Assembly (NCBI GenBank): GCA_027314825.1
Contig: DAHVAB010000066.1
Location: 1 to 9,680, forward strand
Direction: 5' to 3'
From: Solirubrobacterales bacterium
Lineage (GTDB): Bacteria > Actinomycetota > Thermoleophilia > Solirubrobacterales > Solirubrobacteraceae
Length of the DNA stretch: 9,680 nucleotides
This document shows, piece by piece, positions 1 to 5,589 of the stretch. The notes beneath the pieces were generated by a model. That model was given only the letters and a program-made list of their open reading frames with translations, ran no database searches and was not told where the DNA came from. Each line of letters opens with the position of its first letter. Position 1 is the stretch's first letter. A program made the position numbers and the translations under genes.

Positions 1-650
1 GGGGAGTTCTCCGCCCTCCCGGCGTGCCGCGCCAGCCAGGCCGGCTGCCGCCGCAGCGTCCCCGTCGGCTGCGGCATGCTCGCCGCGGCGGAGAGCTCCT
101 CGCAGCCGGCGGCGTAGATGGTTCCGATCAGCGGGTCGACGATCCGTTCGAGCACCTGGCGGCCGAGCCTGCCGCCGACGATCTCCGCGATGGTGCGCTC
201 GGAGTCGCTCGCCTGCGCAGGTGCCACCAGGTCGAGGGCGGCCCTTGCGATCCCCGCGGGGGTGAGGATCCGGGAGCGCAGCGCAGGGCCCACGCCGTCC
301 GGCATTCCTGCGAGGATCCCCGGCGGGAGTGGCCGCAGGCGGCCGCCGGTCCAGATGCAGGTCGCTGCGCTGAGCGGGGCGATCAGCTGATCGCGCAGGC
401 CGAGCCGCCCGCACCGCTCGGCTGCCCCGGGCGTGCTCATCAGCAGGGACTCGGCGCCCACGTCGATCGGCTGTCCCGCGATCGTCTCGGTGCGGATCTT
501 GCCGCCGAGCCGATCGCTGCCCTCCAAGAGGGTCACCCGCAGCGGTGTCGCGGGGTCGCGGCGGTCGGCGTTCGCGCAGAGCAGCGCGTCCGCGGCGCTG
601 AGGCCGGCGATCCCGCCGCCGATCACCGCCACGTGGCGCTCCGCGGTCAC
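1..650 (-). CDS. hemG: Coproporphyrinogen/protoporphyrinogen oxidase, oxygen-dependent HemY type (3' end beyond window)
   Basis: FAD-dependent oxidase of late heme synthesis. In Actinobacteria and Firmicutes this family (also called HemY or CgoX) oxidises coproporphyrinogen III to coproporphyrin III. I translated the minus strand from the GTG at 650-648 and obtained 216 codons open to the left edge. The start reads MTAERHVAVIGGGIAGLSAA, a dinucleotide-binding GxGxxG fold (G11, G13, G16). Next come LEGSDRLGGKIRT (about 42-54), the usual FAD-binding second motif of the family, and IDVGAESLL (62-70). A segment GTIYAAGCEELSAAAS near residue 190 matches the family's conserved GIYAGDPxxLS region. 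The GTG shares four bases (GTGA) with the hemH stop, so translation is probably coupled; no separate ribosome-binding site is evident. About half of the usual roughly 460-residue protein is present. The family is clear; copro- versus protoporphyrinogen preference is inferred from the lineage. Confidence 0.93.
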   Translation of the reverse strand, partial: MTAERHVAVIGGGIAGLSAADALLCANADRRDPATPLRVTLLEGSDRLGGKIRTETIAGQPIDVGAESLLMSTPGAAERCGRLGLRDQLIAPLSAATCIWTGGRLRPLPPGILAGMPDGVGPALRSRILTPAGIARAALDLVAPAQASDSERTIAEIVGGRLGRQVLERIVDPLIGTIYAAGCEELSAAASMPQPTGTLRRQPAWLARHAGRAENS

Positions 651-1717
651 GGCCGGGCGTCCGTCTGGATCGGGTGCGTGTGCGTCCGGGTCGGCTGCGG
701 ACCGTCAGTTCGGGTCGGCTGCGCGTGCGTGTGCGTCGGCGGCGCGTCAGTCTGGGTCGGCTGCGGACCGTCAGTCCGGGTCGGCTGCGCGTCCGCCGCT
801 GAGAGCACCAGCCCGGCGAGACCGTCCATCAGCGCGGGATCGGCGTTCAGCGACTCGGTGCGGGCGAAGCGGAGGCCGAGGCCGATCGCCAGATCGCGGC
901 ATTCGATGTCGAGGTCGTAGAGGATCTCGAGGTGATCGGCGGTGAAGCCGGCCGGAGCGACGATCACGCCCTCGCGCCCCGCGTCTGCGAGGCTGCATAG
1001 GGCCGTTGCGAGGTCCGGCCCGAGCCACCGCTCTCTCGTGCGTCCCGCGCTCTGCCATGCGAGCGAGTGGCTGCGGAGGCCGGCGCGCGCGGCGACCGCG
1101 TCCGCGGTCTGACGCAGCTGCTCGGGGTAGGGGTCATCCCAGGCGAGGATTCGCTCCGGCAGGCTGTGGGCGGTGAAGATGACCTCTGTTGCATCGGCTG
1201 CGCCGGCGGGCAGCGCGGCGATCGCGTCGTTGACGCGGGCGGTGAGCAGGTCGAGGTATGCGTCGAGCAGGTGCCAGCTCTCGATGAAGCAGAGCTCGAT
1301 CCGGCCCGCCGCCGCCTTGGCCCGTTCGATGTATTGGTCGATGGAGAGGACGGAGCGGTGCGGCGCGAGCACCAGGCCGACCGCCCGGCTCAGTCCGTCG
1401 TCGATCATGCCCTGCGCCGTGCGCTCGATGAACGGGTCGGCATGCTTCATTGCGAGCCTGACCGAGAACGCGCCCGGCCCGGCCGCGGCATCGAGCGCCC
1501 GCTGCAGGCCGGCCGCCTGCGCTTCGCAGATCGCGAGCAGAGGGGAGGTGCCTCCGATCGCCGCGTAGCGGCCGCTCAGCTCGCGCAGCTGGCAGGGGTC
1601 CGGCGGGCGGCCGCGGCGGATGTGGGTGTAGTAGGCCTCGATCTCATCTGGGCCCGCGGGCGTGCCGTAGGCCATCAGCAGCACGCCGGTCGCGGGCCGG
1701 CCGCCGCTCTCAGTCAT
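647..1717 (-). CDS. hemH: Ferrochelatase (coproporphyrin ferrochelatase type) with repetitive C-terminal tail
   Basis: Inserts Fe2+ into a porphyrin; in the coproporphyrin-dependent pathway the product is coproheme (CpfC). The protein has 356 residues. It opens with GVLLMAYGTP (11-20) and EAYYTHIRRG (27-36), typical of the family. The catalytic histidine is H184 in FTAHSLPERI, and the second metal-site residue is E264 in FTADHLEILYDLDIE. WLGPD at 231-235 is also a family signature. I chose the ATG at 1717 because the conserved domain begins there and a GGGAG lies about 7 bases upstream; the frame stays open to 2011 but the extra residues are hemE read in another frame. The start overlaps the hemE stop by 8 bp and the stop overlaps hemG by 4. 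The fold ends near residue 308. The remaining 47 residues are a Pro/Thr/Gln/Asp tail with two HTH pairs (H329/H331 and H346/H348). The tail has no Cys, so a C-terminal Fe-S cluster as in some ferrochelatases is not supported. Confidence 0.95.
   Translation of the reverse strand: MTESGGRPATGVLLMAYGTPAGPDEIEAYYTHIRRGRPPDPCQLRELSGRYAAIGGTSPLLAICEAQAAGLQRALDAAAGPGAFSVRLAMKHADPFIERTAQGMIDDGLSRAVGLVLAPHRSVLSIDQYIERAKAAAGRIELCFIESWHLLDAYLDLLTARVNDAIAALPAGAADATEVIFTAHSLPERILAWDDPYPEQLRQTADAVAARAGLRSHSLAWQSAGRTRERWLGPDLATALCSLADAGREGVIVAPAGFTADHLEILYDLDIECRDLAIGLGLRFARTESLNADPALMDGLAGLVLSAADAQPTRTDGPQPTQTDAPPTHTHAQPTRTDGPQPTRTHTHPIQTDARP
688..795 (-). repeat. 66-bp in-frame repeat encoding the HemH tail
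   Basis: Two nearly identical copies begin at 688 and 754, a period of 66 bp (22 codons); the similarity runs about 40 bp before the copies diverge. Read in the hemH frame they give QPTRTDGPQPTQTD (311-324) and QPTRTDGPQPTRTH (333-346), themselves built from an eight-residue QPTRTDGP unit. The period keeps the frame. Confidence 0.85.
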
Positions 1718-2954
1718 CCTCGCGCTCCCGCCCGGGGTGGGCGTCCGGCCGCGCGGGCGCGGCGTCTGCCGCCGGTCGTTGGCTGCGCTCGTGGATGTGC
1801 TCGACGATCCGCCGCAGCGTCTGCGGATCGGTCTCGGGCAGGACGCCGTGGCCGAGGTTGAAAACGTGCCCGCGCCCGCCGCCGCCGTCGAGCACGGCGT
1901 CCACGCGCGGCCGCAGGGCCTCCCAGGGGGCCAGGCAGGCGGCCGGGTCGAGGTTGCCCTGAACCGCGACGTCCGGACCGAGCCGTGCCCTCGCGCGGGA
2001 GAGCGGCACATGCCAGTCGATGCCGACGGCCTCCGCTCCGGTGTCCGCCATCGCGGTGAGCAGCTCGCCGGTGCCGACCCCGAAGATGATGCGCGGCACG
2101 CCCAGCCCGGCGATCGCGTCGAAGATCCGTTCTGTCGCGGGCAGCACGAGCAGCCGGTAGGTGTCGGGGTCCAGGGCGCCCGCCCAGCTCTCGAAGACCT
2201 GGACCGCGGCGGCGCCGGCCTGCACCTGGCTCGTGAGCGAGGCGATCGCGATCTGCGCGAGACGGTCGAGCAGGCGCAGCCACAGCTCCGGCTGCGCGTA
2301 CATCATGCGGCGGGTGAGGGCGTGCGTCTTGGATGGGCCACCCTCGATCAGGTAGCTGGCGAGCGTGAACGGCCCCCCGGCGAACCCGATCACGGGAACC
2401 TCGAGGGAGGCTGCGGCGAGCGCGACCGCCTCTGCGAGATAGGGCGCGTCGGCCTCCGCGTGCAGGCTGCGCAGCCGGGCGAGGTCCGCCTCGGATCTGA
2501 TCGGCCGCTCGATGACGGGCCCCACGCCGGGGACGATCTCCAGCGCCACGCCGACCGCGGCGAGCGGCACGGTGATATCGGAGAAGAGGATCGCCGCGTC
2601 CACGCCGAGCCGGCGCACGGGTTGGGCGGTGACCTCCGCGGCCAGCTCCGGGGCGCGGCAGATCTGCAGGAGCGTGGAGCTGCGCCTGAGCGCCCGGTAC
2701 TCGGGCAGGCACCGCCCCGCCTGGCGCATGAACCAGACGGGGACGCGCTCCACCGGCTCGCCGCGCAGCGCGCGGACCAGCAGCGGCTCGGCGGCGGCGG
2801 GCGCCGCGTCGGAGTCGGCCGAGCCGGCTCGCAGCGCGCGGGCGCCCGCCTGGCGGGCGGGTGCGCTCGGCTGACGGGCCGGGGCGCTCCCCTGATGGGC
2901 GGGTGCGCTCACCTGCCGGGCGTGCAGGTCCGCCCGCTCGGGGGAGCCGCTCAT
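1710..2954 (-). CDS. hemE: Uroporphyrinogen decarboxylase with low-complexity N-terminal extension
   Basis: Cytosolic enzyme that removes four carboxyl groups from uroporphyrinogen III to give coproporphyrinogen III. The protein has 414 residues, about 55-65 more than usual. The core begins near residue 55. PVWFMRQAGRCLPEYR (72-87) is the substrate-binding signature with R77 and R81. D126 in LFSDITVP is the key pyrrole-binding aspartate. GFAGGPFTLASYLIEGG (190-206, Y201), VFESWAG (S256) and VFNLGHGVLP (H369) complete the active-site set. The extra N-terminus is Ala/Pro/Arg/Gln-rich with a seven-residue SAPARQx repeat. No ATG, GTG or TTG lies nearer the core; a GTG at V15 is the only internal alternative I see, and neither start has a strong ribosome-binding site. 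It is the first gene of the minus-strand hem operon and overlaps hemH by 8 bp. Confidence 0.95.
   Translation of the reverse strand: MSGSPERADLHARQVSAPAHQGSAPARQPSAPARQAGARALRAGSADSDAAPAAAEPLLVRALRGEPVERVPVWFMRQAGRCLPEYRALRRSSTLLQICRAPELAAEVTAQPVRRLGVDAAILFSDITVPLAAVGVALEIVPGVGPVIERPIRSEADLARLRSLHAEADAPYLAEAVALAAASLEVPVIGFAGGPFTLASYLIEGGPSKTHALTRRMMYAQPELWLRLLDRLAQIAIASLTSQVQAGAAAVQVFESWAGALDPDTYRLLVLPATERIFDAIAGLGVPRIIFGVGTGELLTAMADTGAEAVGIDWHVPLSRARARLGPDVAVQGNLDPAACLAPWEALRPRVDAVLDGGGGRGHVFNLGHGVLPETDPQTLRRIVEHIHERSQRPAADAAPARPDAHPGREREDD
2855..2917 (-). repeat. 21-bp tandem repeat in the 5' end of hemE
   Basis: Three contiguous 21-bp units at 2855-2875, 2876-2896 and 2897-2917, each starting GGGC on the plus strand, with degraded partial units on both sides (about 2834-2930). 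In the hemE frame each unit encodes one seven-residue SAP-A-(R/H)-Q-x step. It explains the non-conserved N-terminal extension. Confidence 0.8.
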
Positions 2955-3052
2955 CGCGTGTGCCGTCCCGTCGGTGGGCCGTTTCTACGTACTGCCGCTC
3001 CGCAATCTCTACGGATACCCGCGATTCGCGCTGCGTCTAGGGTCGCTCGGTC
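2955..3052. promoter_or_regulatory. Divergent intergenic region between hemE and the radical SAM gene
   Basis: These 98 bp separate two divergent transcription units and must hold or border both promoters. It is less GC-rich than the coding DNA. It contains a direct repeat T(T/C)TCTACG at 2982-2989 and 3006-3013, 24 bp apart, and a plus-strand TAGGGT at 3038-3043 that could be a -10 element for a very short leader. I see no convincing -35 on either strand, so the exact promoters are not assigned. Confidence 0.45.
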
Positions 3053-4210
3053 ATGCATGGGCGCCCCGGGATGGGAGATCGCAAGCCAGGGAAGGCGAGC
3101 AGCCTCGCCCATCAGGCGCATCTTGCGCGTGGGGAGCGCGACGCGCGGCTGCAGGCGCTGGACCTGGATGCGGCGCCGTTCACGATCGCATGGGAGGTGA
3201 CGCGCGCCTGCGCATATGCGTGTGCCCACTGCCGCGCCGATGCGCAGCCCAGGCGTGATCCGCGCGAGCTCGACACCGATCAGGCGCGGCGGCTGATCGA
3301 CGCGCTCGCCCGCTTTCAGACCCGCCCGATCCTGGTGCTGACGGGTGGTGACCCGCTGATGCGCCGCGACGTCTTCGAGCTTGCCGCGCATGCCGATGCG
3401 CGGGGTCTGCGCGTCTCCTTGACGCCGACCGCGACCGCGCTCGCCACGCGCAAGCGGATGCGCCGGGCGCGCGAGGCGGGGATCCGCCGGGTGGCCTTCA
3501 GCGTGGATGGCGCCGGGCCGGATGTTCACGATCGCTTCCGGGGGTTCGGCGGCTCCTTCATGCGGACGATCGCCGGCATGCAGAGCGCGCGGGCCGAGGG
3601 CCTGCCGATCCAGGTGAACACGACCGTCTGTGCGCAGAACGTCGATCAGCTGCCGCGGCTCGTGCCGCTGTTGCAGCTCTGGGATGTCGTGCAGTGGTCG
3701 GTCTTCTTCCTGGTCCCGGTCGGGCGCGGGGCTCGCCTTGCGATGCTCGACGCCGAACGCCACGAGCAGACACTCCAATGGCTCGCCGAGCTTTCCGGCA
3801 CGGTCCCCTTCGACATCAAGGCGACCGCCGCGCCGCAGTACCGCAGGATTCTGCGCCGGCTGCGCGGGCAGAGCGCCGGTGCCGGCTTCCGCTTCGCCGA
3901 CGGGCTCGACCGCCCGGGGCTCGGCAAGGGCATCGGCGACGGGTGCGGCTTCATGTTCATCTCCCACACGGGGGATGTGATGCCCTCCGGCTTCCTGCCG
4001 CTGGCGGCCGGCAACGTCTGCGATGAGGATCCGGTCGCGATCTACAGGGAATCGCCGCTGTTCCGGGAGCTCCGCGACCCGGATGCCCTGCGCGGCAAGT
4101 GCGGGCGCTGCGAGTATCGCGAAGTCTGCGGCGGCAGCAGGGCGAGGGCGTTCGCCGTGACCGGCGACCATCTCGCCGCCGATCCGAGCTGTCCCTACGA
4201 GCCGGCCTGA
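3053..4210 (+). CDS. Radical SAM/SPASM domain protein, probably of the TIGR04053 (BA_1875-like) group
   Basis: S-adenosylmethionine-dependent radical enzyme of 385 residues. The SAM-cluster motif is WEVTRACAYACAHCRADAQP, with C53-x3-C57-x2-C60. TGGDPLM (97-103) is the GGE-like SAM-contacting motif, and FSVDGAG (149-155) and VNTTV (188-192) fit later strands of the barrel. The C-terminal part has SPASM-like cysteines: C298, C323, then C350-x2-C353-x5-C359 and C380, expected to bind auxiliary Fe-S clusters. The WEVTRAC...CRA.AQPRRDPRELxT pattern is what I recall for the TIGR04053 family, whose substrate is unknown to me. It is divergent from hemE, and AhbC, AhbD and NirJ, which act on hemes, share this architecture, so a tetrapyrrole role is plausible but inferred. 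Other SPASM enzymes modify peptides. The start is uncertain: ATG at 3053 or 3071; no strong ribosome-binding site supports either. The stop overlaps the next ATG (TGATG). Confidence 0.88.
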   Translation: MHGRPGMGDRKPGKASSLAHQAHLARGERDARLQALDLDAAPFTIAWEVTRACAYACAHCRADAQPRRDPRELDTDQARRLIDALARFQTRPILVLTGGDPLMRRDVFELAAHADARGLRVSLTPTATALATRKRMRRAREAGIRRVAFSVDGAGPDVHDRFRGFGGSFMRTIAGMQSARAEGLPIQVNTTVCAQNVDQLPRLVPLLQLWDVVQWSVFFLVPVGRGARLAMLDAERHEQTLQWLAELSGTVPFDIKATAAPQYRRILRRLRGQSAGAGFRFADGLDRPGLGKGIGDGCGFMFISHTGDVMPSGFLPLAAGNVCDEDPVAIYRESPLFRELRDPDALRGKCGRCEYREVCGGSRARAFAVTGDHLAADPSCPYEPA

Positions 4211-4293
4211 TGGCAGCCACCCCGCGCATGCAGGGCGAAGACGCCGCCGCGCAGGCTCGCGCGGCAGCCGGCCGTCCGGATTCGCTGCGATGA
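4210..4293 (+). CDS. Possible 27-residue peptide coupled to the radical SAM gene
   Basis: Its ATG shares one base with the radical SAM stop (TGATG), and its own stop shares three with the next ATG (ATGA). It starts MAATPRMQGEDAAAQ, is rich in Ala and Arg, has no Cys, Trp or Tyr, and no hydrophobic segment. It could be a small partner or substrate of the radical SAM enzyme, a device for passing ribosomes on to the LysR gene, or chance. A perfect hairpin lies inside it (GCCGCGC at 4246-4252, GCGCGGC at 4259-4265, loop 6), so this stretch may instead be a 3' untranslated region with a weak terminator. No function is assigned. Confidence 0.28.
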   Translation: MAATPRMQGEDAAAQARAAAGRPDSLR

Positions 4294-4409
4294 TCGCCCG
4301 ATCGCCCATGCCTGTCATCTTGCACGGCACGCTTGCAGCTGGAGGGGGCCGGAGCGCCGCGGCGGAGTTGAAAGTCATGCAACCTGCGAAGGCGTCTCCC
4401 AAGCGATGA
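4290..4409 (+). CDS. Possible 39-residue peptide bridging to the LysR gene
   Basis: An ATG at 4290 overlaps the preceding short ORF's stop (ATGA), and the TGA at 4407-4409 overlaps the LysR ATG at 4406 (ATGA again). It begins MIARSPMPVILHGTLAAGG and ends in a basic, Lys-rich tail. It is not recognisable. It may be a translated bridge that lets ribosomes reach the regulator, or simply the LysR leader. The same stretch holds TTGCA at 4320-4324 and 4333-4337 and TGCAA at 4378-4382, possible half-sites for the downstream regulator, which argues for a regulatory rather than coding reading. Confidence 0.22.
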   Translation: MIARSPMPVILHGTLAAGGGRSAAAELKVMQPAKASPKR

Positions 4410-5419
4410 GCATGGCCCCGGCAGCAGTCGCGGCATCCGCCGCCTCGGCGTCCGCCCCGGCCGTGGTCCCGGCGGGCATGCTGCCGGCCGCCCATCCGCC
4501 GCTGAGCGTGGTGGGCGGGCAGCGGCCGCTGCGCTGTCCGCATCTGGAGGAGCTGCGCGCGTTCTGCACGGCCGCGGATCTCGGCAGCCTGGGCAGGGCC
4601 GCCCTACGGCTGCATCTCACCCAGCCGGCGATCTCCAGGCGGGTCCGGTCGCTGGAGGAGCTGGTCGGAGCGCCGCTGTTGACGCGCTCGGCCCGCGGCG
4701 TCGCGTTGACGCCGGCTGGCCAGCGGCTCTACTCGCATGCATCTCGCCTGCTGGCGGACGCGGAGGATCTGACGGCGGCGCTATCGGTGATCAGGGGCAG
4801 CGTGACGGTGCGCCTGGCGATCAGTCACACGGCCGCCGAGTTGTTGATGGCGCCCGCGCTTGTGGGGATGCGGCGGATCAGCGCCGCTGCGGTGGAGGTG
4901 CTGATTGCGAACTCCAGCGTGGTGAAGGAGATGGCCCTTGCGGCGCAGGCCGATCTCGCGGTTGCCGCCTGCATGAGAGAGGAGGCGCTTCCGGGGCTTG
5001 CCATGCGCCAGCTGGTGGAGGACGAGATCGTGATCGCAGTGCCCCTGTCGCACCCGTGGGCGCGCCGGCGGCAGGTCTCTCCGGCGGAGCTGATCGCCTC
5101 CCCGATCGTGCTCCGCGATCCCGGCGCGCATACGCGCGCCGTGCTCGAGCGGACGCTCGCCGAGCATGGGCTGCCGGCGCTCAACGCCGCCTGCGAAGTC
5201 GGCTCGACCGCCGCCGCCAAGCAGGAGGCCCATGAGATGCGGCTGCCGACGGCGCTTTCCAGGATGGCGATCCTGCCAGCCGACCGCTTGGAGGCGGTGC
5301 AGGTCGCCGGGCTGCGCTTCACGCGCCGCTTCTGCATCGTCTACCGGCAGGGCTCGCTCACAACCGATGCCAGGCATCTCGCCGACGCGTTCGCGGCGAG
5401 CGCTCGCAGCGTCACGTGA
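4406..5419 (+). CDS. LysR-family transcriptional regulator
   Basis: DNA-binding regulator of 337 residues. The winged helix-turn-helix is at about 46-106: LEELRAFCTAADLGSLGRAA, LHLTQPAISRRVRSLEEL (69-86) and the wing LLTRSARGVALTPAG, a textbook LysR N-terminus. The remainder is a two-lobed effector domain (about 133-330) with LAISHTAAELLMAPAL, IVIAVPLSHPWA (208-219) and GSTAAAKQEA (266-275), matching the usual effector-pocket pattern. The first 44 residues are an Ala/Pro-rich extension with no known role; M3 and M25 are alternative starts. The ATG at 4406 overlaps the stop of the preceding short ORF, and the TGA overlaps a GTG (GTGA at 5416-5419) that could start the kinase frame. The effector is unknown. 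Position suggests control of the radical SAM gene, its own operon or the divergent hem genes. Confidence 0.93.
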   Translation: MSMAPAAVAASAASASAPAVVPAGMLPAAHPPLSVVGGQRPLRCPHLEELRAFCTAADLGSLGRAALRLHLTQPAISRRVRSLEELVGAPLLTRSARGVALTPAGQRLYSHASRLLADAEDLTAALSVIRGSVTVRLAISHTAAELLMAPALVGMRRISAAAVEVLIANSSVVKEMALAAQADLAVAACMREEALPGLAMRQLVEDEIVIAVPLSHPWARRRQVSPAELIASPIVLRDPGAHTRAVLERTLAEHGLPALNAACEVGSTAAAKQEAHEMRLPTALSRMAILPADRLEAVQVAGLRFTRRFCIVYRQGSLTTDARHLADAFAASARSVT

Positions 5420-5463
5420 GCGTTGCGAGCACGATGAGCGACAGCGATTCCAGGCAGGAGCAG

Positions 5464-5479
5464 GCTGAGGATCCTCAGC
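5464..5479. promoter_or_regulatory. 16-bp perfect palindrome between the LysR and kinase genes
   Basis: GCTGAGGATCCTCAGC reads the same on both strands. It lies 45 bp after the LysR stop and 111 bp before the preferred kinase start, in a stretch with lower third-position GC than the flanking genes. Candidate protein-binding site; the protein is unknown. Confidence 0.4.
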
Positions 5480-5524
5480 GCGCAGACAGAGATACGGCGG
5501 ACAGCGGGATACTGCGCGCCCGCG

Positions 5525-5543
5525 ATCCGTGGATCACACGGAT
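5525..5543. promoter_or_regulatory. 7-bp inverted repeat (ATCCGTG / CACGGAT, 5-nt spacer)
   Basis: A second perfect dyad upstream of the preferred kinase start, 46 bp from it. Together with the palindrome at 5464 it suggests that 5420-5589 is regulatory rather than coding, but the same DNA is also an open frame continuous with the kinase. Confidence 0.35.
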
Positions 5544-5579
5544 TTCCCGGCTCGGCTGGGGCGATATCGATTCTGACTC

Positions 5580-5585
5580 AGAGGA
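5580..5585 (+). promoter_or_regulatory. Ribosome-binding site deciding the kinase start
   Basis: AGAGGA, four bases before the ATG at 5590. Neither the GTG at 5416 nor the ATG at 5434 has such a site, which is the main reason for preferring 5590. Confidence 0.5.
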
Positions 5586-5589
5586 CGTG

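Noticed and set aside
1737..3200. A 487-codon plus-strand open frame opposite hemE
   Set aside because: Antisense to a well-supported gene with intact active-site motifs; its translation is low-complexity Arg/Gly/Ala with no domain.
4246..4265. 7-bp perfect hairpin after the radical SAM gene as a terminator
   Set aside because: Short, no T-run, inside a possible coupled ORF, and the downstream genes appear to belong to the same run. Kept only as a remark.
2951..4543. A 530-codon minus-strand open frame opposite the radical SAM gene
   Set aside because: It has no recognisable domain, overlaps a clear radical SAM gene and part of LysR, and is explained by high GC keeping the antisense frame open.
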